A program made the position numbers and the translations under genes. This document shows, piece after piece, positions 11,225 to 22,694 of a DNA stretch of 64,000 nt. The stretch is from positions 25,958,825 to 26,022,824 of the forward strand of contig CM055069.1 of NCBI GenBank assembly GCA_029204045.2, given 5' to 3'. Numbering within the stretch: position 1 is the stretch's first letter; every line of letters starts with the position of its first letter. The DNA comes from Tillandsia leiboldiana. Taxonomy: Eukaryota > Streptophyta > Magnoliopsida > Poales > Bromeliaceae. Under the pieces are notes generated by a model. The model saw only the letters and a program-made list of their open reading frames with translations, made no database searches and had not been told where the DNA came from.

Positions 11225-12010
11225 AAGCGTCTAGCCTGCAAAAGACAAAACTACAGCTACACAGATATCAGAGCGAATAAAAAGCTGTACTATAAATTTT
11301 TTTCTCAACTACAAAGCTGGAACAACCCATAGCCTATCTCCCAAAATCAAAAGATACAAATAGAAGTCCACCTATACAACATCTACGAATCCAAATGGGA
11401 GATAGCTAACAAGAAACATAACCCACTCCCACAATCCGGGATGGTACATCTACCTCTCTCTAAAGTAACAATGCTGGTGGGGAACTATCACGCGACTCCC
11501 TGTCCTCGGTCCGTCCAGTCAAGCACAGCAGGAACGGAAGAAAGCCTCAGCAACCTGTCACCGACAGAGGGTGTGAGAACTACATCCTACAGTAGTTCTC
11601 AGTGGGTACCGTCTCCAAGAACCACGGTCTGCCCACTAAGTCTACCAGAGGCATATGATAGAGAAAAGACTGATGATAAGATAAATAAGCTGGAAAAGAA
11701 TCTACAGCTATCATGCCTCTATCTACTATGCTCAATAAGAAGAGACTATGGATGATGGTATGCACTCACTCACTGCTGACAATATGTCACAAGTACTAAG
11801 CCCAAGACGCTCTACTATGACACATGCTACGCCATCACTCTCTCAGAGTATCTCAAATCTCAGCGACTGCCCCACAGGGTCCAGTCGAGTCAAGCCTGCG
11901 CCCCCTGGTGTATCAACCAGGGTTTCCCAACGGACAAACTCGATATCTCACACAGTGACCCCATGGTAGCACGGCCAGGGGCATCAAGCGACCACTAGTA
12001 TATGAACTAG

Positions 12011-12083
12011 GCGCATCATCGCAGCCTCGTCAGGCTCGGTATCATCATCGCAGCCTCATCAGGCTCGGAATCATCAACGCACC
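12011..12083. repeat. short direct repeat (cagcctcgtcaggctcgg type), two copies
   Basis: The roughly 30-bp catcatcgcagcct-cgtcaggctcgg unit is repeated, with aggct/agcct self-complementarity. It is present in every copy of this LTR (also near 49105-49170 and 56190-56255). Confidence 0.7.
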
Positions 12084-13365
12084 CGGGGCGTGGTTCGAGG
12101 GGTGCGACCCCACCGAACTCAAGTATCTCATCAGTATCACTGTCTCACAAGTGGCTCCTGCAGGCTGTGGTCCTCGATCAAACAGATCGGTATCTCGATG
12201 CTCAAAGCACAAACTCAGTCGGAGAACCCTCCACGACTCAATCTCACAACACAGACCCACTCAACGAAGGTACTACACAGCTGGGACCACCGTCTCTCCC
12301 ACGGCTCCCACAACACAACTCCACTGAACTCAACACTCAACTCACGGCCGGAGCTACTCCACGGCCAGATCTACGAAGGGTCCGAAACCCAGGGAGACTA
12401 ACATCTACGTCCCCACGAGAGAAAGCAGCCCTTAGAACCCAGATCACTCGAATCCGCTCGGGTGGATAAGTTTATAAGAAACCATGTCATTTATTTCAGA
12501 AAATCATTCGATCTGAGAGAAAGCCATTTTTATAATGATTTTTAGTCTTTTTAGGAAAATCCTTTAAAATCAAGTTTTATGCCCAAGCCTCGAAGAGCTG
12601 ATGCCTTCGTCCCAACGGACGAGAACAGACTCAGACAACCTTGCGAGGCTTGGAAGAAACATTGGCTGACTAAAATCATGTATTTATCCAAAAAGGTTCT
12701 GGGTTCAAGGTCCTGCTAACACACGTGCACCACGATCCCAACCTGGTGGTGACGAGAAGAACAGCGGAAAGGAAAACCCCCGGGACCACCGTTTATCTGA
12801 AACGGTTCCCCAAAACACTAACACTGGCCTAACCCAGCCACCAGACCCCACTCGGCCCCCCGGGCCCGAGTGCAACACCCGTCCCACACACTCTGACCAC
12901 TCCGCCCACTACCCGGGCGAGGAAACTCTAAGTCCCGAAGGATATGAAAAGTGCGGGTTGTCTAAAGCATAAAGGAACCTAGCCCAAATTAAGGTTCACA
13001 AATGGTCTGGTCAAACTCATGCACATATGACGGGGGTGCTAGTTAAGTTCCAAGAAAACACTTAAACTAGCATGCAATCCTATCACAATAGAATTAGAAG
13101 AAAGTCCGTAGACTTGGAGAGAAAACCAACCCACCTAAGAAAGCCACCAATTGCTCGTCGACACTTGCAATTGGCACAGCGGGCTTACCTGGCCTCCAAG
13201 GGGTCCGCACGCAACACGAAGCCCGATGCCAGAAACCGCACGCAAAACGGAGCACGCGGCAACCAACCACACGACCGCGCGCTCCGCGGAAGCTAAAACC
13301 GCACCGCAAGCTGTCAGAAGCGAAGAAATCGCAAAATCCATCCACACAGTCAAAACCGAGCATCC

Positions 13366-13970
13366 GACGGCGAAAAACAGCCTCCGTCGGCGAAAACAGC
13401 CTCCGTCAGCGAAAATCAGCGCCCGACGGCGAAAAACAGCCCGTCGGCGAAAACCAGCGCCCGACGGCGAAAACAGCTCCGTCGGCGCAAAAACTGCTCA
13501 AAAACAGCTTGCGAAAAGCCAGCGAAAACTGCTCAAACCGCTCGCGAAATCTGCTCGAAAAACGCGCTAAACCGCTCGCAAACTGCTCGCGAAAAACGGC
13601 GGAAACCTGCGCGAAAACCTGCGCGAAACTGCGCGAAATCTGCGAGCGAAAACAGCGAAACCGCTTGCGAAACTGCTCGCAACCTGCTCGCGAAAAACGG
13701 CGAAAACCAGCGCAAAAACAGCGAGCGAAAACAGCGAAACTGCTTGCGAAACTGCTCGCAAGCTGCTCGCGAAAAACGGTGAAAACCTGCGCGAAAACAG
13801 CGCGAAAACCTGCGCGAAACGGCGCGAAAACCTGCGCGAAAACTGCGCGAAAACCTGCGCGAAACGGCGCGAAAACCTGCGCAAAAACAGCGCGAAAACC
13901 AGCGCGAAAACCCCTCGCGAAAAACAGCGGCCGACGGCGGGAAACAACGGCTGACGGCGAAAAACGGTGC
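13366..13970. repeat. degenerate tandem block, cgaaaac/ctgcgcgaaaac units
   Basis: Variants of gcgaaaac, tgctcgcgaaaa and cctgcgcgaaac repeat over 600 bases, beginning with gccgacggcgaaaaca units (13366-13500). All long open frames on both strands here (for example runs of FRAGFRAVFAQVF) come from the stop-poor period. A matching block lies at 54250-54900. Confidence 0.88.
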
Positions 13971-13999
13971 CGGCACGCAAACTGAGGCGCCACCGCTGT

Positions 14000-14830
14000 C
14001 CCGGGAGCATGCCGAGCGGCGAAAATCCAGCCGCGCGACGAGGGAGGCCCGCCGCACGGCGCCCAACCAAGCAGCGCCGCGCAGCGACCTGCTGCGCGGT
14101 GCCGGAGCGCACCGCGCAGCGCCCAGCGGCGCTGCGCACAGCGCCCAGCGGCGCTGCGCGCGGTGCCCAGCGGCGCTGCGCGCAGCGCCCAGAGGCGCTG
14201 CGCGCGGGCCCGCGCGCAGTCCACTGCGCTGCGCGCGGCCGCGCGCCTGCGCAGGCCCGCGCGCGGCCCGCGCGGCCCGCGCAGGCCCGCGCGCGGCCCT
14301 GCCGCGCGCCCCTGCGCGTGGCCAGGAGATGCCGCGCGCACGCGCGTGGCCAGGAGATGCCGCGCGCACGCGCGCGGCCCTGCCGCGCGCCCCTGCGCGC
14401 GGCCCTGCCGCGCGCACCCGCGCGCGGCCAGGAGATGCCGCGCGCACCCGCGTGCGGCCAGGAGGTGCCGCGGGCACGCGCGCGGCCCTGCCGCGCGCAC
14501 CCGCGCGCGGCCAGGAGGTGCCGCGCGCACGCGCGCGGCCCTGCCGCGCGGCCCTGCCGCGCGCCCCTGCGCGCGGCCCTGCCGCGCGCGCCCGCGCGCG
14601 GCCAGGAGGTGCCGCGCGCCCCTGCGCGCGGCCAGGAGGTGCCGCGCGTACGCGCGCGGCCCTGCCGCGCGCCCCTGCGCGCGGCCCGGCAGCGCCGCGT
14701 GCCGCTCTTTGCTGCACGCGGCGCCGCACACAGCGGCAAGTCGCCGCAGGGTGCTGCCAACAGCAGCACCCTGGCGCCGCGCGTGCGCCGTTGCGCGCGC
14801 GCGCGCGGCCGCCGGCGACGGCAAAAATCT
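14000..14830. repeat. GC-extreme tandem block (cgcgcgcggccctgccgcgcgc)
   Basis: Two sub-arrays are visible. One, at 14100-14230, has gcgctgcgcgcagcgcccag units. The other, at 14290-14690, alternates gcgcgcggccaggaggtgcc with gcgcgcggccctgccgcgcg. It contains almost no A or T, so all six frames stay open. This is not a gene. Its counterpart at 53560-54140 has different unit numbers. Confidence 0.9.
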
Positions 14831-15144
14831 GGAAAACGGCCCCGAAAAATCCGACAAATCCGAAAATCCAATTTTAGCCAACTAAAAACCAATTAAAAGC
14901 CCAAAGCACAAGAAAAACTGCACCAAACATCTAAAAACCCAAAAATCGGAATTTTACTTACCTCGTCGCCGCTCGCCGCACACCCACGAGCTCCACGCGG
15001 CCTCCAACGGCTAGTCCAAAAATCCAAGAAGCTCCAATCCCTTTTCTTTCTTTTCTTTTTCCTTTTCCTCTCTTTTCTTTTCCTTTCTTTCTTTCTCTTT
15101 TTCTTTCTTTCTTCTCTCTGCTGCAGAGGTGGGGTGGAGGCAGC

Positions 15145-15153
15145 TTTTATAAA
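15145..15153 (-). promoter_or_regulatory. TATA box of element A, right LTR
   Basis: The minus strand reads TTTATAAAA, followed by gctgcctccacc and a GA-rich leader, as in the other A LTRs. Confidence 0.65.
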
Positions 15154-15674
15154 GCAAAAAGCTTTATAATTAATTAACTAATTAATTAATTCCAATAATT
15201 CCAACTCCAACTCACTTTTTGCCTTCGGGCTCTCCGCCGCTGCCCGGAACTTCCCGAACTCCGCTGTAAATCGAAAATACACGCGCTCACAGCTTTTTCT
15301 CTCCAAAAAGCTCATCCGTTGAGGCGGGGTGCTCAAATCAATTACCGGCTCCAAAATTGCCAGTTCCAACTCACTTTTTGCCTCCGGGTCCTCCGCGTCA
15401 GTCCGGAACCTCCCGAACCTCGCTGTAATATGAAAGTACACCTGTTCCAAGTGTTCCCGAATTTTCGGCGCTCCACGGTGAAGTCGGAAATTCCCAATCT
15501 CATCCTCAATCGGCCTACAAAGCCCGGAAAAACCTCGATTCGAGCTGGAGCTTCCGCGTTGATCCGAATCAACCCGGCATCAACTGTAAACTCAAATGCA
15601 ACATGCTCAAGGCATCTCTCTGCTCCAAGCCATCTGTGTGGTCGGCGCGCTATTCAAAGCCCCGGTACTTTACA

Positions 15675-15679
15675 GGTTA
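15675..15679. other. target-site duplication of element A, right copy (GGTTA)
   Basis: GGTTA directly follows A's terminal ...TTTACA. It continues into AGTCTTGAAG exactly as the uninterrupted E 3' LTR does at 31706-31720. The other copy is in contig 3 as TAACC at 57125-57129. Confidence 0.9.
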
Positions 15680-15865
15680 AGTCTTGAAGATTGAAGGTAA
15701 AGGAAGTTGGATCATATAACTCAATCTCAAGAAAGAAGAATTCAAAAGGATCAGGTATGTTTAACTTAATATCTTTGGTGATCCGAATACTTCTTATAGC
15801 GTAGAAACACTTGGATGGATTTGTTATTGCATAAATATCAAAAACTGGACATGGGACATGTTCAG

Positions 15866-16151
15866 GATCCGGATCAGACTGTTCAATCCGGATCCCGAAG
15901 GTGGTTCGTTCATACACCAGTTCAATCCGGATCGTAGCTTTCCTTGATCCGGATCCCGAACACTGAGTTTACCATTTTATTTGAACGATCTGGATCAGGC
16001 TTCGCAATCCGGATCCCGAACGTTGATGTTTGGTGAACTGTATGAACGATCCGGATCGAGCACTTCGATCCGGATCCCGAACCTTCATTTTTCTGGAAAC
16101 TGTTCTTCTCGCTACTGCAATCCGGATCGCCGATCTCCGATCCGGATCGTC
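15866..16151 (+). promoter_or_regulatory. GATCCGGATC motif cluster in U3 of element E
   Basis: The palindrome gatccggatc and near-matches (gatccggatcccgaa, aatccggatc) recur about a dozen times in 290 bases just upstream of the TATA box. The same cluster occurs in E's 3' LTR, both D LTRs, and once inside E ahead of ORF3. The position suggests a transcription factor array. The factor is unknown. Confidence 0.7.
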
Positions 16152-16215
16152 GTCATGTAAAAACTCCAGAAAAGGTTAGTTTTTGATCCTTATCTTCTTC
16201 CAAGGGTTTCTAACC

Positions 16216-16223
16216 TATAAATA
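16216..16223 (+). promoter_or_regulatory. TATA box, element E 5' LTR
   Basis: TATAAATA, about 65 bases downstream of the last GATCCGGATC motif. The copy in the 3' LTR is at 32241-32248. Confidence 0.75.
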
Positions 16224-16982
16224 GACCCTATGTTTCTTTTTCTAGGGTTAATCCAAATAGCCATCATAATAAAATGCAATCTTATATACGGCCTAAGATC
16301 CACATATAGAGAAGAAAGAAAATACTAGATTTAATCTTATGTTTCTTCATCTATATTGATTGATTTGATTCTAGATTTTTATACTCATATTCTGAGTAGA
16401 ATCAAATCAATGAATACTTAGATGGTATTTCCGATCTATTTCTAATCTAAGTATTCGGCGGATCATCACCACCCAAAAACCAACGATTTACCCCAAAATC
16501 GGCGCGTGGACTCGCGTGGCCTTGTGGATTCAAGGTGCAACCGCTCTCGTGGATTCGGAGCGAGGTACGTTCGTGGATTCAAAGCGTGCTACTGGGTGAA
16601 GACCGTGGATTCGGTCGGACGTCGTGGACTCGACGTTGGACGCCGTGGATTCGGCGTTGGACGCACATCGTGGATTCGAGAAGCGTCGTGGAGCGAGCGG
16701 AGAAGATCAACTAGGAGCGTATGGAAAAGGTTGAGTTGTCTGTGAGTACGGTATATCACCTTGTACGTGTTTAATTCTAGTGGATTTCACCGTGTTATCG
16801 GTCCCGTGGTATTTTACTCCGGTTTGGAGTTTTCCACGTAAAAATCTCTGCGTGTTATTTATTTTTCCGCATTGGGTTTTTATATCGCAAAGATTTTTGA
16901 GTGTTTATGGTTTACACCTATTCACCCCCCTCTAGGTGTTTTCTCCCCTATTTAGATCCTATTATTCATATAACCCTACAAG

Positions 16983-16994
16983 TGGTATCAGAGC
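16983..16994 (+). other. primer binding site, element E
   Basis: TGGTATCAGAGC, complementary to initiator-Met-tRNA, two bases after the LTR end. Confidence 0.9.
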
Positions 16995-17013
16995 GGGAAT
17001 AGGGTTGTAAACA

Positions 17014-17669
17014 ATGGTTGAAGGTGGAAACATCAACAGACCCCCGTTCTTCGATGGAACAAATTATGCGTACTCGAAAGTACGGATGAAAGCCTTTTTA
17101 ATTTCCATCGACGAACGGGTGTGGCAATCAATTGAATTAGGATGGTCTAATCCAACTGAAATTATTGGTGATGTTCGCACCATCAAACCTAGGTCGAAAT
17201 GGACCAAGGAAGAGATTGATATATCTTTTTACAATGGCAAGGGAATAAATGCTTTATTTAACGCCTTATCACAAACAGAGTTCTCTCGCGTCTCGGCATG
17301 TGAGACTGCGAAAGAAATCTGGGATGTTCTTCAAGTTACGCATGAGGGAACTAACCTTGTGAAGATTCAGAAACTGCAAATGCTTACGAGCAAGTTTGAC
17401 TCTATTTTCATGGCAGAAAATGAATCGTTCACTGACTATTACACACGATTGCAAGACATCGTAAACTCATGTGCTAACTTGGGAGAGAAGATTCCAGAAT
17501 ATAAAATTGTAAGAAAGATCTTAAGAACTCTTCCTGAAAGATTTCGTTCCAAGGTTACAGCCATTGAAACTATTAAACACCCGGACGAAATCCGTGTAGA
17601 AGAATTAGTTGGTTCTTTACAAACTTATGAAATGACATTTCCTACTAACTATTCTTCGGGAAAGGCATC
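17014..17669 (+). pseudogene. gag: element E gag, N-terminal part, split by element D
   Basis: ATG at 17014 opens MVEGGNINRPPFFDGTNYAY, the DUF4219/UBN2-type copia Gag N-terminus. The conserved NALFNALSQTEFSR and THEGTNLVKIQKLQML segments follow, about 219 codons in all. The frame then runs into D's LTR and stops. The same frame resumes at 24088 behind the duplicated GCATC. The tract is otherwise open and about as long as the matching part of D's Gag. Confidence 0.92.
17665..17669. other. target-site duplication of element D, left copy (GCATC)
   Basis: GCATC immediately before D's TGTAGG. The identical copy is at 24088-24092. It lies within E's gag and keeps the host codon phase. Confidence 0.95.
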
Positions 17670-19062
17670 TGTAGGTTTTTATATATCCCGAAGGATCTAA
17701 ATAGGTACTATCAAACAACTAGGGTGGGGGTGAATAGGTGTAATACTTAAAAACTCAATCTCAGTGCAAAATAAAAACCAATGCGGAAAATAAAAACAAC
17801 ACACCGAGATATACGTGGAAACTCCAATCCAGGAGAAAAACCACGGGACCAACACGCAATAACAATCCACTAAGAATAGAAGAATAACAAGGTGATTACC
17901 GACTCCACGGACTCAACCCCTCCTTCAGCTTCTTCGGACCTTGCGCTGACCGGTTGGATATCCGCGCAATAAAAATCCCTAAGAAAAGAAGAATAACAAG
18001 GTGATTACCGTCTCCACGGATTTAACCCCTCCTTCAATTTCTTGGACCTCGCGCTCCACTGATTTTGCACGCCCACTGCACACGTTCGAATCCACGAACG
18101 CCACTCGAATCCACGAGCACACGTTTCGAATCCACGAAACGCCTTTAGCACACCGAATCCACGATGCCACGCCGAATCCACGACGCAAACTCAGTCGATA
18201 AGAATATTGACTTCGATGGTGATCCTTTGCTTAGATTATCAATGAAGATCCATGGGAAAAATCTCTAAGCAAAGATTAGATCAATTCGACAAAAGATATG
18301 TTCTTGAAAGAACCATCGAATTGACCTAAAAGAGGCTATAAAGAAGAACGATGAAAACCTAGCCTCTAGGGTTGCTCTCAGGTGTTTTAGAAATTGATCG
18401 GCCGTAGCTCCCACGTTTTTGAGAAACCCTAAGTGTCTATTTATAGTTTAGAAACCTTTGGAAAGAGATAAGAATCAAAAACATACCTTATCTGGAAATT
18501 TTCAGGACGGCGATCCGGATCAGATTTATTGCGATCCGGATCGTCGTAACGAGATTGACGATTCCAGAAAACCAAGGGTTCGGGATCCGGATTGCAAGGC
18601 CCGATCCGGATCGTTCATACAAATCAGAAAACTTAACATTCGGGATCCGGATCGGAAATTGCATGGATCCGGATCGAAGTCTTGTATGAAGCAACAACCT
18701 TCGGGATCGAGATCGTTGGCTCTGATCCGGATCCTGAACAAGTCCGAACACCAGTTTTTGATTATTATGCAATTAAAAGTTCATCCAAGTGTTTCTACAC
18801 TATAAGAAAGTATTCGGATCACCACAATTATTTAGTTAAACATACCTGATCCTCTTGAATACTTTCTTCTTGAGATTGATGTAACTGATCCACAAGTCTT
18901 CAACTTCAATCTTCAAGACTCAAGACACTGAGTGTTAACTTGAGCTCTTGTTGAATCTTCTCTAGGTCTTTGATTGCTGATTGACAATTTGATCCCTTTA
19001 AGACTCCGACTCAACTCACTGACCTGACTCACGAAATTTGCCAACACTAAAAAGCCGTAACA
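17670..19062 (-). mobile_element. element D, left (3') LTR
   Basis: The minus strand runs TGTTACGGCTTTT... to ...AAAAACCTACA, 1,393 bp. It carries GATCCGGATC motifs at 18512-18740 and a TATA box at 18438-18445. Related to, but distinct from, E's LTR. Confidence 0.95.
18438..18445 (-). promoter_or_regulatory. TATA box, element D left LTR
   Basis: The minus strand reads TATAAATA, downstream in element orientation of the GATCCGGATC cluster at 18512-18740. The same site in the right LTR is at 23463-23470. Confidence 0.7.
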
Positions 19063-19077
19063 ATCTCCCCCTTTGGC
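19063..19077 (-). other. polypurine tract, element D
   Basis: The minus strand reads GCCAAAGGGGGAGAT directly before TGTTACGG. It is nearly the same as E's PPT at 31656-31669. Confidence 0.9.
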
Positions 19078-20698
19078 AATTTCGTGACAAAACCCAAAAA
19101 TACATGAAAGCGCTCAAGTCACTCATCTTAAACCAAAAAATCGAAACTCAATGTCATCACCAAAACATTGATTTTCTTTGCGTGAAAGATCCAATAAATA
19201 CAAAATTACATTTGAACCAAACAGTCCTAGAACATACTCTATGACTTAGGACTTGGAGTCTTAAAGTGATGTAATTCCTGCAAAACAAAACTCCAAACGA
19301 AATCAAACGTTAGTCGTTAGAAATTAGAATCCTGCATTTGATCCGTCTTCCTTTTGGTTCTTTTGTTTTTCGGCTCTTTCAATTTTTCTTTGTCTCCCCC
19401 TATCTTGAGCATCTCTAACATGTTCTCCATGTTCTCCCCCTTTGTGGTACGATCATCATTTTTCGTTCTCCCCCATTTTTCCATTTTCGTTTCGTTTGTC
19501 CTCTCTTGATGATCTCATCTCCGTCATTTCTCTTCTCCCCCTTTTTGTCACAAATTGTCAAACAGTGAACATACTAGACAAAAGGAAATCACTAACAACA
19601 TCAGTTCAAAGAGAAAGAGAGATAAAAGCTCAGTTTCGGTATATAACAAAAATGCAGATTGCGTACCGGTACCAGAAGGCAAAAAAACTAATAATTCCTT
19701 GAAACAAATCCAAATTTTAGAATCTTTTCAAATACCGATTTGTAATCCATCAAGAAAACAATTTAAGTGCTTTAACCAATGAATTAACAAGATGTCATTC
19801 AATCTAATTAATTTCACAAGATTAAAAAGATTTACTCCTAAATCATGAAAAACAAAGATAAAACATTATAAACAGTTTTTCATGTTATATTCATCAAACA
19901 CAAGTCATCAAAAATAATCTTGAGATCCAAAGTCTATCAAGATGTAACGGATGTACAAAGATGACTTACAGAGATTTCCAAATGACATCAATTTGATTTC
20001 ATACCCTTTCAAATTTGAGATAAGCACTAAAATACCTAAGGGTGGCTCTTTGAGCATCTTTCAACTATCCCACCTTATACCAACCAGGAGATTGTTCAAA
20101 ATATAAGAGTTTTGCATATAAATCTCCAAATGCTTCAACTAAAGATTTTCTCATAAAATACTATCAAGCATCCATAACATGTGGTAGCTTCACACACAAA
20201 CCGGACGACCGGGGTGGCAGCTCTTTCCAGCATGTGGTGGTAGTTTTCACACTCCTTTCGGATGTAACTCTTTCCACATCTTTTACAATTCATTTATTTA
20301 CCCTTGTAAGAATGCAATCTCTTACGTGAAAGAATTAAATCCCAAATTTTAGTCTATCGGTTGTCTCATGTTTATCACAATGAATTCACACAACCGAGAT
20401 AGATTAAGCATATAAAGATCACACATGATTTCTAAAATTTGATGCTTATAATATCAAAAACTCCTATAATGAAGTATCTTCAAGATTATGATTATGGAGT
20501 AAAGTTGATAATCCATATAAAATTAAATTGGAGTGAATAAACGTGAAGCCCTTTTTATTCAATGCACTTGTTCAGTAAAAACCTTTTTGTTCAAAAACAA
20601 AGTATAAAAACGAAGAGCATTGAAACCCATGTAATGCAAAGATTAAGAAAGATATGAAGGGAAAACCAATCAAAGCATTACATACAGTCATAAGCTAA
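19078..20698 (-). other. non-coding spacer of element D between gag and PPT
   Basis: AT-rich with no convincing ORF. In minus orientation it shares blocks with E at 28900-29160 (gatgtggaaagagttacatc, the ctaccacc stretch and others) and with E's tgacaaaaagggggag run near 31097 (D: near 19535-19550). It is thus E's post-pol spacer with ORF3 and its promoter-like block missing. Confidence 0.75.
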
Positions 20699-22660
20699 TT
20701 AGGACTTAAGACAAGGAAAGATATCACCTTTCCGAATCCAAAATTGTTGAATTCTGGGTTGTCTTGATTCATTGTGGTTGGGAGATGATAGCTTTGACTG
20801 TTGATCCACCTTAGGTCTTTGCCTCGCAGTGATCCACTTGTATGATTGATGATGTGGCTCGGACCTTTGGTGGGTTGAGTGAACTCCTTTGACTTGATGT
20901 GTCTTTTGATTCCGTTGAGTTCGCTCCGTAGATGAAGTTGCCGAAGAATTTTTCTTTCTCTTTTTCGGGCAATTCTTCACCAAATGTCCTTCAAGTCCAC
21001 ACAAGTGACAAGTTCTTCCTTTCAATTTGAATGTAGAACTTGAAGCATGCACAGTTTGATCCTTTTTAAATCCCAAACCAACCTTACTTGTTTGACCTAA
21101 TCCGGACATACAATCATGTTTCTTCGAACCGGTTGAAATCCTTTGTATGTCGGATTTAAGTTGATGGACTTGCTTGGTCAAATCTTGGTTGGTAACATGA
21201 ATCTCCTCAAACTCCTTTTCAAGAAAATCAATCTTGTTAATATGGGAATTAACGATCGTTTCCGATTGATTTATCTTTTCCTGGAGGATTTTATTATTAT
21301 CCAATAAAAGCTCTCGTTCCTCCTCGAGATCATGAAGTTTGATCTTTAAAGCATGATTCTCGTCTTGATTCTCAAGTCGTTGCTTCCTCAACTTCTTGAT
21401 ATGCTTGGCCATCTTCTTAGATTCCGCAAGAAGTTGTTGATATGCCTCAACGAGTTCTTCTTCGTCCGACTCCCCCTCACTTGATGACTCTCCGCCGGAT
21501 GTTGATGTTTCATGCAAAATCAAAGGAATAGAGTCAGTGATTAAAGATGATAAACACACATTAGAAGAGGGAATTTGAGAGGCATGAAAGGCAACGACTT
21601 TTTCCTCTTTACTTGAGGTCGATTCATTAGAAGTAGAATCGTCCCAAGTTTTCGCTTGCAAAGCCTTCTTTTTATATGATTTCGGAGAAGGACAATCCGT
21701 TGAAAAATGGCCGTAGCCCTTGCATCTATAGCATTGGATTTCCCCTTCGAAATCATCTTTTTCTTTTCCTTTAGAAGGTTTTGCAAAGCTTTTGAGGTTA
21801 GAGGATTTAGAACCCGATGATCCTTTTGATGGTTTCGTGGATGAAGATCCATCGGTTCGATTCTTCCAAAACTTCCGACGAAATTTCTTTGTGATCCGCG
21901 CCAATTGTTCTTCAAAATCGGCAAAAGAGATTTCATCGTCGGAACTCGATTCGCTATCTTCTTCCTTTGTTGATTTGAATGCTATACCTGTAAGCTTAGA
22001 AGAAGACTTGGAAGAAACTTGATTAGTAGGAAAAGTCATTTCATAAGTTTGCAAAGCACCTACTAATTCCTCTACACTCATCTCATCCGGATGACTAACA
22101 GTTTCAATGGCGGTAACCTTTGCCCTAAACTGTTCCGGAAGAGTCCGAAGTATCTTTCTTACAATTTTCGACTCCGGGATCTTTTCTCCTAAATTAGCAC
22201 ATGTATTTATTACATCTTGAAGTCTAGTGTAATAATCTGTAAACAATTCATGCTCTTCCATATGAATAGAGTCAAATTGACTTGTAAGCATTTGGAGCTT
22301 TTGAATTTTTACAAGATTAGTACCCTCATGTGTAATTTTGAGAATATCCCAAATTTCCTTCGCGGTTTCACACGCGGAAATTCGTGTGAACTCAGTCGAG
22401 GAAAGAGAATTAAATAAAGCGTTCATACCTTTCCCATTGTAAGAAGATCTTTCAAATTCCATTTTGGACCATCTAGAGCGAGGTTTTGGGGTAGTAGAAT
22501 TTCCTACTTCCTCAACAGGATGCACCCAACCGTATTCCACGGATTGCCATACCCGCTCATCAATTGCGATGAGAAAAGCTCTCATCCGCACTTTCCAATA
22601 AGCATAATTAGTCCCATCAAAAAGAGGAGGTCTATAAATATTACCACTTTCACCTAACAT
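20699..22660 (-). CDS. gag: intact Gag polyprotein of element D (653 aa)
   Basis: The start is taken at the ATG at 22660 (MLGESGNIYRPP). The open frame extends 11 codons further back but only through the PBS and without another ATG. Order by residue: DUF4219/UBN2-type capsid-like region about 1-215 (FDGTNYAYWKVRMRAF, NALFNSLSSTEF), basic and serine-rich linker 216-305, first CCHC knuckle 310-323 (CYRCKGYGHFSTDC), acidic serine stretch, coiled coil about 400-510 (KKLRKQRLENQDENHALK and on), second knuckle 551-564 (CHLCGLEGHLVKNC), basic tail. It forms the particle shell and binds RNA in the cytoplasm. There is no stop or frameshift in 1.96 kb, unlike E's gag. Protease and RT would have to come from another element. 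Confidence 0.93.
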   Translation of the reverse strand: MLGESGNIYRPPLFDGTNYAYWKVRMRAFLIAIDERVWQSVEYGWVHPVEEVGNSTTPKPRSRWSKMEFERSSYNGKGMNALFNSLSSTEFTRISACETAKEIWDILKITHEGTNLVKIQKLQMLTSQFDSIHMEEHELFTDYYTRLQDVINTCANLGEKIPESKIVRKILRTLPEQFRAKVTAIETVSHPDEMSVEELVGALQTYEMTFPTNQVSSKSSSKLTGIAFKSTKEEDSESSSDDEISFADFEEQLARITKKFRRKFWKNRTDGSSSTKPSKGSSGSKSSNLKSFAKPSKGKEKDDFEGEIQCYRCKGYGHFSTDCPSPKSYKKKALQAKTWDDSTSNESTSSKEEKVVAFHASQIPSSNVCLSSLITDSIPLILHETSTSGGESSSEGESDEEELVEAYQQLLAESKKMAKHIKKLRKQRLENQDENHALKIKLHDLEEERELLLDNNKILQEKINQSETIVNSHINKIDFLEKEFEEIHVTNQDLTKQVHQLKSDIQRISTGSKKHDCMSGLGQTSKVGLGFKKDQTVHASSSTFKLKGRTCHLCGLEGHLVKNCPKKRKKNSSATSSTERTQRNQKTHQVKGVHSTHQRSEPHHQSYKWITARQRPKVDQQSKLSSPNHNESRQPRIQQFWIRKGDIFPCLKS

Positions 22661-22680
22661 GATAGATAAACCTAAAACCC

Positions 22681-22692
22681 TCTCTGATACCA
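22681..22692 (-). other. primer binding site, element D
   Basis: The minus strand reads TGGTATCAGAGA, an initiator-Met-tRNA site with a changed last base, two bases from the LTR. Confidence 0.88.
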
Positions 22693-22694
22693 AT

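Larger units (their letters stand above)
11147..15674 (-). mobile_element. element A, right (5') LTR, 4.5 kb
   Basis: The minus strand runs TGTAAAGTACCGGGG... to ...GGGGCGTGACA. Order in element orientation: U3 with two 160-bp units (15210-15440), TATA (15145), GA-rich leader, extremely GC-rich block (14000-14830), tgcgcgaaaac-type tandem block (13366-13970), a more ordinary stretch, and the terminal hairpins at 11147-11240. It is followed at 15675 by GGTTA, half of the target duplication in element E's LTR. The 4,528-bp length, against 4,862 bp for the left LTR in contig 3, is mostly explained by two missing 160-bp units. Confidence 0.92.
15675..16980 (+). mobile_element. element E 5' LTR, interrupted near its start by A
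   Basis: It aligns with the 3' LTR at 31706-33005, with about 25 single-base differences and a 6-base indel near 16021. It ends ...ATAACCCTACA at 16980, two bases before the PBS. The first 41 bases of the LTR are found reverse-complemented at 57125-57165. Confidence 0.92.

Noticed and set aside
13406..14881. Long open frames (up to 491 codons) on both strands in the GC-rich LTR blocks, also at 53362-54866
   Set aside because: Several overlapping frames on both strands are open at once, with repeat-periodic low-complexity protein and no start context or homologue. They reflect stop-poor tandem repeats.
20699..22693. Alternative upstream start of element D gag at 22693
   Set aside because: The first 11 codons are the primer binding site and there is no ATG there. 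The first ATG is at 22660, and its protein start aligns with E's gag start.
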